NCBI GenBank assembly: GCA_003151955.1 | Contig: PLZB01000081.1 | Coordinates: 29,273-93,272 of the forward strand | Source: Acidimicrobiaceae bacterium | GTDB taxonomy: Bacteria; Actinomycetota; Acidimicrobiia; Acidimicrobiales; UBA8190 | Direction: 5' to 3' | DNA: 64,000 bases | Shown here: piece by piece, positions 31,359-38,549 of the stretch | Layout of the letters: every line of letters begins with the position of its first letter | Numbering within the stretch: position 1 is the stretch's first letter | Notes under the pieces: generated by a model | The model's input: only the letters and a program-made list of their open reading frames with translations | What the model was told of the DNA's origin: nothing | The model's database searches: none | Position numbers and translations under genes: made by a program

Positions 31359-33314
31359 TCAGGAGGCCGGGAACCCGAGGACCTCCCCCAGGAAGGCCTG
31401 CTCCCGCCGGGTGCACTCGGCCAGGGTCTCCCCCCGCCGGAACCCGTGGCCCTCCCCCGGGAAGAGGACCAGCTCGCACCGGACCCCTCGGGCCTCGAGG
31501 GCCGCCGCCATCCGCCGGGCCTGGTCCGGGGGGACGACGGCGTCCTCCTCCCCCTGGAGGAGGAGGACCGCCGCCCCGATGAGCTCGGGGTGGCAGGCCG
31601 GGGACCGCTCCTCATAGACCGCCTCCGCCTCCGGCCAGGGTCCGACCAGCCCGTCGAGGTACCGGGCCTCGAACTTGTGGGTGTCGGCGGCCAGGGCCCG
31701 GAGGTCCGTCACCCCGTAGGCGGAGATGACGGCCCCGAACGGTCCCCCCACCGTGGCCGCCCGGAGCGCCGTCAGCCCCCCGCTGCTCGCCCCCCGGACC
31801 GCCATCCGCTTCCCGTCGACCCGGCCCCCCTCGGCCAGGGCCAGGGCCACGTCGGCGACGTCCTCGGCGTCGGCCACCCCCCAGGCCCCGGCCAGGAGCC
31901 CCCGGTAGGCCCGGCCGTAGCCCGCCGACCCCCGGTAGTCGACGGCCGCCACCGCCACCCCCCGGGACGTCCAGAACTGGACCGCCGGGTCGAACCCCCC
32001 CTCGACCGCCCCCGTCGGCCCCCCGTGGCACACCACCAACACCGGAGGGAGCTCTCCTTCACCGGCCGGACCCGAGGGGGGGTAGAAGAGGTAGGGGATC
32101 TCCCCGCCCCCCCGACCGGGGGCGACCCCGGCTTCGGCCACAGAGACCTCCTCCGGGGCCAGGAGGACCGGCCCGGGCCGGTGGACCACCCTGGCCTCCC
32201 CCCCGTCCAGGGCCAGCCGGTGGATCCCGGCCGGGGCGTCCACCGTGGCCCCCAGGAGGACCACCCCCTCCCCGGCTCCCCCCACCCCGGGGTCGACGGC
32301 CAGGGCGGCGATCGAGACGCAGGGCTGCTCGACCTCGACCAGGCTTCCCCGGGCCGGGTCCACGATCCCGACCCGGTCCCTCCCCCCGGCCCGGTACCGG
32401 GTGACGAGCCGACCGTCGGCCAGGAACCCCCCCGTCGACTGCCCGAGAACCCAGTCCGGGCTGTGGAACTCCGCCTCCACGGCGCAGACCCGCTCCGCCT
32501 CCGCCCCCGGCCCCGCACCTGGCCGGCACCGCCAGGGCTGCCACCAGCCCCCCTCGTCCGACAGGAACCAGAGCTCCCCCCCCGGGCTCCACCGGGGCTG
32601 GCCGATGGAGATGGCCCGACCCCCCGCCACCCTCGTCAGCGGGCCGGCGTTCACCTGGAGCCCGCCCGCCGCCCCCACCAGGGGCCGGACCAGGAGCTCG
32701 GACCCGTCCCAGGGCATCTCCGGCTGGTCCCAGGCCAGGAAGGCCAGCCACCGACCGTCGGGGCTGGGCCGAGGGGCGGCGAAGAAGTCCCGGCCCCCGG
32801 CCAGGACCTGGACCGACCCCTCCGAGACGAGGACGACGGCGTTCTCGACCTCCCCGACCTCCCCGCCCCGGTGCCACTCCCGGACGGCCACCAGGGCGTC
32901 GAGTCCGGGCACCCCCCGGACATCGCCGTACCGGACCTCCTCTCCGGCCGGGGGCTCCGGGGTGAGCCGGACCGGCTCCCCTCCCGGATCCACCTCCCAG
33001 AGACCCCCCCCGGTGATCTCGCTGTAGACGAGCCGGCCCGCCGGGGAGACCCAGAAGGCCGCCCCCCCGTACTCCTGGACCCGGGACCGGACCGAGACCG
33101 CCGGGGGCGAGACCTCCACCGGCCCGACCGGGCCGGCCCACCGCATCACGACCTGCCGTCCCCCCTCCGAGGGTCGGGACTCCGACCACCAGAGCGCCCC
33201 GGCCTCGACCTGGAGCCCCGAGAAGGAGATCCGGCCGGCGGCCACCACCTCCGGGGTGAGCGGGGAGGGACGCCGCTCCGGGGGGGCGGGCTCGGGCGGG
33301 GTCGGGGGGGCCAC
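31359..33314 (-). CDS. S9 family (prolyl oligopeptidase-type) peptidase
   Basis: About 651 residues. The N-terminal ~370 residues form a beta-propeller (repeats such as PRWSPGGELWFLSDEGGWWQ). The C-terminal alpha/beta hydrolase catalytic domain has nucleophile VRGASSGGLTALRA (Gly-Ala-Ser-Ser-Gly), acid EEDAVVPPDQA and His in PGEGHGFRRGE. It is a cytosolic-type acylaminoacyl or dipeptidyl peptidase; no signal peptide. The open frame reaches TTG 33335. GTG 33314 is preferred because a minus-strand TACCCT -10 box (33324-33329) would start transcription around 33317. It is divergent from the reductase at 33335. Confidence 0.9.
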   Translation of the reverse strand: MAPPTPPEPAPPERRPSPLTPEVVAAGRISFSGLQVEAGALWWSESRPSEGGRQVVMRWAGPVGPVEVSPPAVSVRSRVQEYGGAAFWVSPAGRLVYSEITGGGLWEVDPGGEPVRLTPEPPAGEEVRYGDVRGVPGLDALVAVREWHRGGEVGEVENAVVLVSEGSVQVLAGGRDFFAAPRPSPDGRWLAFLAWDQPEMPWDGSELLVRPLVGAAGGLQVNAGPLTRVAGGRAISIGQPRWSPGGELWFLSDEGGWWQPWRCRPGAGPGAEAERVCAVEAEFHSPDWVLGQSTGGFLADGRLVTRYRAGGRDRVGIVDPARGSLVEVEQPCVSIAALAVDPGVGGAGEGVVLLGATVDAPAGIHRLALDGGEARVVHRPGPVLLAPEEVSVAEAGVAPGRGGGEIPYLFYPPSGPAGEGELPPVLVVCHGGPTGAVEGGFDPAVQFWTSRGVAVAAVDYRGSAGYGRAYRGLLAGAWGVADAEDVADVALALAEGGRVDGKRMAVRGASSGGLTALRAATVGGPFGAVISAYGVTDLRALAADTHKFEARYLDGLVGPWPEAEAVYEERSPACHPELIGAAVLLLQGEEDAVVPPDQARRMAAALEARGVRCELVLFPGEGHGFRRGETLAECTRREQAFLGEVLGFPAS

Positions 33315-33322
33315 GGGAGCCG

Positions 33323-33329
33323 TAGGGTA
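33323..33329. promoter_or_regulatory. Overlapping divergent -10 boxes
   Basis: TAGGGTA reads TAGGGT on the plus strand, 6 bases before ATG 33335. On the minus strand it reads TACCCT, 9 bases before GTG 33314. It is the same symmetric arrangement as at 21684. Confidence 0.5.
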
Positions 33330-33334
33330 CTGCA

Positions 33335-34336
33335 ATGGACGATTTCCGGGCCTTCCTGGTCCGCCGCCACGCTGACGGGATCACCGCCGGCCCCACCACC
33401 CTCGGCCTCGAGGACCTCCCCCCCGGCGAGGTCCTCGTCAAGGTGGCCTGGTCGGCCGTCAACTACAAGGACGGGATGGTGACCCGCCCCGGGAACCGGG
33501 TCTCCCGGCTCCCCCTCCTCGTCCCCGGGGTCGACCTGGCCGGGGAGGTGGTCGCCTCCGACGACCCCACCCTCCCCCCCGGAACCCCCGTCCTGGCCCA
33601 CGGCCACGACATCGGCGTCTCCCGCCACGGGGGCTTCGCCGACTACGCCCGGGTCCCCGCCCCCTGGGTCCTCCCCCTCCCTCCCGGCCTGACCGCCCGG
33701 GAGGCCATGATCATCGGGACGGCCGGCTTCACCGCCGCCCTCTCCCTCGACGACCTCGAGCGCCACGGCCTCGACCCCGCCGCCGCCCCCGGCCCCCTCC
33801 TCGTCACCGGGGCCTCCGGGGGGGTCGGCTCCTTCGCCGTCTCCCTCCTCGCCGGCCGGGGCTACGAGGTCGTCGCCTCATCGGGGAAGGCCGGCGAGAC
33901 CCCCTGGCTCGAGGCCCTCGGCGCCGCCCGGGTCATCGGCCGGGACGACCTCGACGAGGCCCCCGGGAAGACCCTCGGGCCCGAGCGCTGGGCCGGGGCC
34001 GTCGACTGCGCCGGGGGGGCCACCCTGGCCCTCGTCCTGCGCTCCCTCCGCTACGGCGCCGCCGTCGCCGCCAGCGGACTCACGGCCGGGGCCGGCCTCG
34101 AGACCACCGTCTACCCCTTCATCGTCCGCAACGTCGCCCTCCTCGGGGTCGACTCCGTCGAGACCCCCACCAACCGCCGCCGGGCCGTCTGGGACCGCCT
34201 CGCCACCGACCTCCGCCCCCCCGACCTCGACACCTTCGTCGACCGGGAGGTCGACCTCGACGGCCTGGCCGGCGCCCTCGAGGGGATCATCGACGCCAAG
34301 GTCCGGGGCCGGGTCCTCGTCCGCCTCGGGACCTGA
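33335..34336 (+). CDS. acuI: Acryloyl-CoA reductase / YhdH-type quinone oxidoreductase
   Basis: 333 residues, a zinc-independent medium-chain reductase. Family marks are WSAVNYKDGMVTRPGNRVSR and VPGVDLAGEVV at the N-terminus, HGGFADYARVP, and the NADPH-binding VTGASGGVGSFAVSLLAGRG. It matches the YhdH/AcuI group, which reduces acryloyl-CoA to propanoyl-CoA with NADPH and detoxifies this reactive intermediate. The start ATG 33335 is fixed by the -10 box 6 bases upstream. It stands alone; neighbours on both sides read the other way. Confidence 0.85.
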   Translation: MDDFRAFLVRRHADGITAGPTTLGLEDLPPGEVLVKVAWSAVNYKDGMVTRPGNRVSRLPLLVPGVDLAGEVVASDDPTLPPGTPVLAHGHDIGVSRHGGFADYARVPAPWVLPLPPGLTAREAMIIGTAGFTAALSLDDLERHGLDPAAAPGPLLVTGASGGVGSFAVSLLAGRGYEVVASSGKAGETPWLEALGAARVIGRDDLDEAPGKTLGPERWAGAVDCAGGATLALVLRSLRYGAAVAASGLTAGAGLETTVYPFIVRNVALLGVDSVETPTNRRRAVWDRLATDLRPPDLDTFVDREVDLDGLAGALEGIIDAKVRGRVLVRLGT

Positions 34337-34369
34337 CCCCCGGGACCCGATCCACCGCCCCCAGCGGTC

Positions 34370-35137
34370 TCAGGGCGAGGGCGGGGCCGTCGTCCCCGTG
34401 GCCGGCGACCCCGGCCCGAAGAGGGCCGACTCGTGGAGGGTCCCCCCGCCGCAGGCCGTCAGCTGGGAGACCGCCACCACCAGGTGGGAGGTGTCGTTGG
34501 GGGGGATGACCTGGATCTGGGCCGCCGCCGGGCAGGAGGTCTCACTTCCCGTCGTCACATCCGAGTAGCCCACGTTGAACCAGACCGACCCCCCCACCGG
34601 GACGCTCAGGCTGCTGGGGGCGACCTGCTCGAAGGAGAGCCCCCCGCCCTGGACCGAGTTCGTCGGGAGCTGGTTCCCCGACCCGTCGATGAGCTGGAGC
34701 CCCGGGTAGCCCCCGGTGGAGCAGGCCGCCGTCGACACGTTCCTCAGGGCGAAGGTCAGCTCGATCGTCCCCGCCGCCCCCGAGCTCCCCTCCACGCTCC
34801 CGGCCAGGCTCGCCGTCACGCACCGGGCCTCCCCCGCCGCCGTCGTCGAGGTGCTGCTCGTCGAGGAGCTGCTCGTCGAGCTCGACCCCGGGCTCCCCGT
34901 CGTCGACGGGGCGCTGCTGCTCGCCGCCGCCCTCGTCGTCGTGGTGCTCCTCGTCGAGGTCGAGGTCGAGCTGCAGCCGGCCAGGACCGACACCGCGGCC
35001 AGGGCCCCGAGCAGCGACACCGGCGCCCAGCGGATCCCCCCGCCGTCTCCCAGGAGCTTCCCCACCCTCGACCTCCTCGACTCCCGGCCCCGTCCGGGCC
35101 GTCCCCGGCGCCATCCGCCGGCCTCCGAGTCTGCCAC
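34370..35137 (-). CDS. DUF4232-type lipoprotein
   Basis: 255 residues. The N-terminus has a basic stretch, then a lipoprotein signal with the lipobox LAGC (SLLGALAAVSVLAGCSS). A ~45-residue Ser/Thr-rich linker follows, then a DUF4232-like beta domain (ASLAGSVEGSSGAAGTIELT, GYPGLQLIDGSGNQLPTN, SVPVGGSVWFNVGYSDV) with two cysteine pairs. Such proteins are common in Actinomycetota and of unknown function, probably on the outer face of the membrane. The start is GTG 35137; a later in-frame start would keep the signal peptide too. Confidence 0.75.
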   Translation of the reverse strand: MADSEAGGWRRGRPGRGRESRRSRVGKLLGDGGGIRWAPVSLLGALAAVSVLAGCSSTSTSTRSTTTTRAAASSSAPSTTGSPGSSSTSSSSTSSTSTTAAGEARCVTASLAGSVEGSSGAAGTIELTFALRNVSTAACSTGGYPGLQLIDGSGNQLPTNSVQGGGLSFEQVAPSSLSVPVGGSVWFNVGYSDVTTGSETSCPAAAQIQVIPPNDTSHLVVAVSQLTACGGGTLHESALFGPGSPATGTTAPPSP

Positions 35138-35181
35138 CTTCCCACCCCGGGGCCGGTGATCCGCCCGCCGGACCGACCCCC

Positions 35182-35682
35182 CTAGGAGGAGAAGTCCTCC
35201 GGGCGGACCTGGTCGAGGAACTCCCGGAACTCCCCCACCAGCTCGTCGGGGTTCCCCGACTCCTGCTCCTCCTCCTCCGGCGGGAGGAGGACCCCCTCGG
35301 CGTCCATCAGCTCGTCCGAGACGAACAGGGGGCTCCCCGTCCGGACGGCCAGGGCCACGGCGTCGGAGGGCCGGCTCGAGACCGTGATGGTCTCCTCCCC
35401 CCGCTTCAGCTGGAGCTCCGAGTAGTAGGTCGCCGACCGGAGCTCCGTGATCACCACCCGCTCCACCTGGGCCTGGAGCGCCTCGACGACGTCCCGGAGG
35501 AGGTCGTGGGTCATGGGCCGGGGGGTGGCCACCCCCTGGATGGCGAAGGCGATGGCGGTGGCCTCGGGGGCCCCGATGAAGATGGGGAGGGTCCGCCCCG
35601 CCCCCTCCGTCTCGGTCAGCAGGAGCACCGGCGTGTTCGACTGGAGATCCACCCTCACCGCGCTCAGTCGCACCTCGACCAT
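35182..35682 (-). CDS. Bifunctional nuclease family protein (DUF151)
   Basis: 166 residues with the BFN domain: VLLLTETEGAGRTLPIFIGA, EATAIAFAIQGVATPRPMTH and SRPSDAVALAVRTGSPLFVS. An acidic tail (EEEEQES) follows. The mycobacterial homologue lies two genes after garA (the Rv1827-Rv1829 order), as here apart from hpt. The exact activity in bacteria is not settled. The start ATG 35682 is fixed by TAAGTT (35689-35694) 6 bases upstream. Although hpt ends only 10 bases before it, it therefore has its own leaderless promoter. Confidence 0.88.
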   Translation of the reverse strand: MVEVRLSAVRVDLQSNTPVLLLTETEGAGRTLPIFIGAPEATAIAFAIQGVATPRPMTHDLLRDVVEALQAQVERVVITELRSATYYSELQLKRGEETITVSSRPSDAVALAVRTGSPLFVSDELMDAEGVLLPPEEEEQESGNPDELVGEFREFLDQVRPEDFSS

Positions 35683-35688
35683 CCCGCC

Positions 35689-35694
35689 AACTTA
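35689..35694 (-). promoter_or_regulatory. -10 box of the bifunctional nuclease gene (leaderless)
   Basis: TAAGTT on the minus strand, 6 bases before ATG 35682. It overlaps the last codons of hpt. Confidence 0.5.
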
Positions 35695-36258
35695 CCGCCC
35701 GAAGGCCCCCTCGACATACGCGTCGGGATCGGCCTGCAGGAGATGCCGGTCCCCGACGGCCACGAAGGGCAGGTTCCTGTACCTCCCGGCCACGTCGAGC
35801 CCGTAGCCCAGCAGGAGCTCGTCGGGGGCCTCGAAGCCCACGAACCGGATCGGGACGGGGACGATCCGCCGGGCTCTCCGGTCGAAGAGGCAGCAGACCT
35901 CCACCGAGGCCGGCTCACGGCGCCGGAGCTCCCCCAGGACGTAGCTGCAGGTCAGCCCGGTGTCGACGATGTCCTCCACCAGGACCACCTCCCGGCCGGC
36001 CACGTCCACCTCGAGGTCCTTCACGATCCGGACCCGCCCCGTCCCCGCCGTGTAGGGGGAGATGGCGAGGAACTCCACCTCGCAGGGCACCCCCATGGCC
36101 CGGACGAGGTCGGCCAGGAAGTACAGGCTCCCCCGGAGCACCCCCACCAGGAGGACCCCCTCCGGGTAGGCCGCCGACAGCTCGGCCCCGAGCCGCCCCA
36201 CCTCCCCGGCGATCTCCCCACTCCCGTGGAGGACCCCGATCTGCCCGGAAGCGGTCAA
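35692..36258 (-). CDS. hpt: Hypoxanthine phosphoribosyltransferase
   Basis: 188 residues, type I PRTase fold. The PRPP-binding motif is VVLVEDIVDTGLTCSYVL. The N-terminal VLLVGVLRGSLYFLADLV and the C-terminal FVGFEAPDELLLGYGLDV with YRNLPFV are the usual HPRT signatures. It salvages hypoxanthine and guanine with PRPP. The start is TTG 36258 in a TTGA overlap with the MerR-family gene, so the two are co-translated. Its presence inside the garA-ftsR-nuclease block is an addition compared with mycobacteria. Confidence 0.9.
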   Translation of the reverse strand: MTASGQIGVLHGSGEIAGEVGRLGAELSAAYPEGVLLVGVLRGSLYFLADLVRAMGVPCEVEFLAISPYTAGTGRVRIVKDLEVDVAGREVVLVEDIVDTGLTCSYVLGELRRREPASVEVCCLFDRRARRIVPVPIRFVGFEAPDELLLGYGLDVAGRYRNLPFVAVGDRHLLQADPDAYVEGAFGR

Positions 36259-37586
36259 CCGCCGATCTGTTGGCGGAGCGCCGCCTGGACCAGGGCGGCC
36301 CTGAGGCCCGCCCCCAGCCGGGACAGCTCCGTCACCGTCTCCTGGGCCCGCTGCCTCGACTCCGGGTTCCGCTGCTTCAGGAGGGGGAGCACGATCTGCT
36401 CGATGAACCCCGCCTCCCGCTCGGCCGCGTGCTTGTGGGTCCGGAGATGCCGGGCCTCGATCCCGTACCGGGCGAACCCCGCCGCCAGCCGGGCCACCGT
36501 GAGGGCATCCTCGTCGTAGTAGACCTCTCCCCCCACCGCCCGACCCGACAGGAGCCCGAACGACTCCAGCTGGACCAGCTCCTCCGGGCTCATCCCCGAG
36601 GCTCCGGCCAGTTCCTCCAATGTCATGCTCGCTCCACTCAGATCGGCCGGTCCACCACCGGTTCCACCACTCGGCCCCGTCCCACCACCCGGCCTGACCC
36701 CGCCGGCCCCTCCCTCCGACGAGCTCGTCACCGGAGCACCTCCCGTCCCCCCGGCCGGCGGCGCCACGGCGGGGGCCGCTGGCACGGCGGCCCCGCTCCC
36801 GTCGGTCACCGGGACCCCGCCCTGCGGCCGGGCCGGGACCTGGACCCTAGCGGTCGCCCCGCCCGGAGCAGGAGCCCGGGCCGGAGCCGGAGCGGAGATC
36901 GGCGACGCCGGGATCGGAGCAGGGGCCGGAGCAGGGGCCGGAGCAGGGGCCGGAGCCGGAACCGGCGGCACCGGCGCCGGGTCCTGCCCCCGGGCCGCTC
37001 CCGGGCCCGTCGAACCCGTCGGACCGGTCGGACCGGTCGAACCGGTCGGACCGGTCGGTCCGGGGTTCACGGCCGGGACGTCCTGGGGTCGGCCTCCGGG
37101 ACCGGGAAGGCCTTCGCCCACCGCGGAGCGGACGGCGGGACCGGCCTCGAAGCCGGGGAGCTGGAATCCGGCGGCCGACGATGCCTGGCCCTCCCCCTCA
37201 CCGACAACCCGGCCGACGGTGGCGTGGTGCTGGGCCCCCTGGCCGACGAGGACGGCCTCGCCCACCCTGACCTCGTCGGAGTCGGCATGGACCTCGGTGC
37301 CGTTCCCCCCGGCGTGGACGGGCCCGGACTCGACCTCGTCCCGGCCCTCCCGCTCGAGCCGGCCCTTGATGACCTTCAGGGGGAGGAAGTGCTCCCGCTG
37401 CTGGCGGAGGACCCACCGGAGCCGGTCGACGTCCTGCTCGTAGAACTTCCGGTAGCCCGAGGGGGTCCGCTCCGGGTTGACGAGCCCCTGGCTCTCGAGG
37501 AACCGGATCTTGGAGATGGTGACGTCGGGGAACTCCTGGCGGAGCAGCGTCAGGACGTCCCCGATGGACAGGTACGTCCGGCTCAC
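36255..37586 (-). CDS. FtsR-like MerR-family regulator with long collagen-like linker
   Basis: 443 residues. The N-terminal MerR winged helix (YLSIGDVLTLLRQEFPDVTI, KIRFLESQGLVNPERTPSGYRKF) matches the Rv1828/FtsR group. The C-terminal domain (MTLEELAGASGMSPEELVQL, then RHLRTHKHAAEREAGFIEQI) is the matching second domain. Between them lie about 200 residues of low complexity, including GPTGSTGPTGPTGSTGP (Gly-x-y triplets) and an Ala-Pro run; homologues are about 250 residues in all. The start is GTG 37586, overlapping the FHA gene stop by four bases. FtsR controls ftsZ-linked genes in Corynebacterium; the role here is inference. Confidence 0.8.
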   Translation of the reverse strand: MSRTYLSIGDVLTLLRQEFPDVTISKIRFLESQGLVNPERTPSGYRKFYEQDVDRLRWVLRQQREHFLPLKVIKGRLEREGRDEVESGPVHAGGNGTEVHADSDEVRVGEAVLVGQGAQHHATVGRVVGEGEGQASSAAGFQLPGFEAGPAVRSAVGEGLPGPGGRPQDVPAVNPGPTGPTGSTGPTGPTGSTGPGAARGQDPAPVPPVPAPAPAPAPAPAPAPIPASPISAPAPARAPAPGGATARVQVPARPQGGVPVTDGSGAAVPAAPAVAPPAGGTGGAPVTSSSEGGAGGVRPGGGTGPSGGTGGGPADLSGASMTLEELAGASGMSPEELVQLESFGLLSGRAVGGEVYYDEDALTVARLAAGFARYGIEARHLRTHKHAAEREAGFIEQIVLPLLKQRNPESRQRAQETVTELSRLGAGLRAALVQAALRQQIGG

Positions 37587-38056
37587 TCGTCCGCCGCCGC
37601 CAGGTAGACGAGCTTGAACTTCCCGATCTGGACCTCGTCACCGCTGGCCAGCTTGGCGTCCTCGATCCGCTCATGGTTCACGTAGGTCCCGTTCAGCGAT
37701 CCCACGTCCCGCACCGTGACCCCGTCGGGGCCCCTCCGGAACTCGGCGTGGCGGCGGGAGACGGTGATGTCGTCGAGGAAGATCTCGCTCTCCGGGTGCC
37801 GGCCGGCCCGGGTCACCTCCCGGTCGAGATCGAACCGGCTCCCGGCCTCGGGACCCCGCTTGACGACGAGGAGCCCGGCGCCGGCGGACCGGTCGGGAAG
37901 GGCGACGCTGACTTCCTCCTCGGGACCTTCCCCCTGGGCGTCGACCGGGTAGAGCGTCACGGTGGCGTCAGCTCCGGCAGCCAGGACGGCACCGCAGGAG
38001 GAGCAGAAGTTCGACCCCTCCGGGTTCCGGTGCCCACAGTTGTTGCAGAACGCCAC
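37583..38056 (-). CDS. FHA-domain protein, GarA-like, with N-terminal zinc ribbon
   Basis: 157 residues. A zinc ribbon (FCNNCGHRNPEGSNFCSSCG) is followed by a linker with TVTLYP and then an FHA domain (LDREVTRAGRHPESEIFLDD, ITVSRRHAEFRR, SLNGTYVNHERIEDAKLASG). FHA domains bind phosphothreonine. GarA, its counterpart in mycobacteria, inhibits 2-oxoglutarate-using enzymes when unphosphorylated. The mycobacterial ETTS site is not seen; the zinc ribbon replaces that region. GTG 38056 is preferred over GTG 38065 because a TAGCGT -10 box overlaps the latter and ends 7 bases before the former. Confidence 0.82.
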   Translation of the reverse strand: MAFCNNCGHRNPEGSNFCSSCGAVLAAGADATVTLYPVDAQGEGPEEEVSVALPDRSAGAGLLVVKRGPEAGSRFDLDREVTRAGRHPESEIFLDDITVSRRHAEFRRGPDGVTVRDVGSLNGTYVNHERIEDAKLASGDEVQIGKFKLVYLAAADE

Positions 38057-38063
38057 GCCCTCC

Positions 38064-38069
38064 ACGCTA
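38064..38069 (-). promoter_or_regulatory. -10 box of the FHA/ftsR-like/hpt operon
   Basis: TAGCGT on the minus strand, 7 bases before GTG 38056. It overlaps an alternative upstream GTG, which argues against that start. Confidence 0.45.
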
Positions 38070-38125
38070 CTCCGTCCTCGGCCCGCCGCTCCCGGTGATC
38101 CGGGCCCCGGGCCGCTTTCCGGCCG

Positions 38126-38506
38126 CTACTCGGCCGTGAGCTCCCGGTAGCCCGCCGCGTCGAGGAGTCCCTCGAAGGCGGCGGGGTCGGCCGGCTCGAT
38201 CTCCACCATCCAGCCCTCCCCGTAGGGGTCGGCGTTGAGCTGCTCGGGGGCATCCCCGAGGGCGCTGTTGACGGCGACGACCGTCCCGGCCAGCGGCGAG
38301 TAGATCTCGGAGACCGACTTCGTCGACTCCACCTCCCCCAGGACCGCCCCCGCCTCCACGGCCGTCCCCACCTCGGGGAGCCCGACGAAGACGACGTCGC
38401 CGAGGGCGTCCTGGGCGTAGTCGGTGATCCCGACCCGGACCCGGCCGCCGTCGGCCCGGGCCCACTCGTGGTCGGATGTGTACCGGAGGGTGTCGGGGAC
38501 CTGCAT
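38126..38506 (-). CDS. gcvH: Glycine cleavage system H protein
   Basis: 126 residues. The lipoylated carrier that shuttles the aminomethyl group between the P, T and L proteins. The lipoyl-lysine lies in GEVESTKSVSEIYSPLAGTV. YTSDHEWARADGGRVRVGIT and DYAQDALGDVVFV are the conserved start. ATG 38506 is used; the open frame runs further upstream without homology. TAGGGT at 38515-38520 lies 8 bases before it. P and T proteins are not in the window. gcvH next to garA is also seen in mycobacteria. Confidence 0.95.
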   Translation of the reverse strand: MQVPDTLRYTSDHEWARADGGRVRVGITDYAQDALGDVVFVGLPEVGTAVEAGAVLGEVESTKSVSEIYSPLAGTVVAVNSALGDAPEQLNADPYGEGWMVEIEPADPAAFEGLLDAAGYRELTAE

Positions 38507-38514
38507 GGCCGTGG

Positions 38515-38520
38515 ACCCTA
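38515..38520 (-). promoter_or_regulatory. -10 box of gcvH
   Basis: TAGGGT on the minus strand, 8 bases before ATG 38506, giving a leader of 0-2 bases. Confidence 0.45.
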
Positions 38521-38549
38521 CCCCACCGGCCCCCGGCCCGCTCCCCCGT

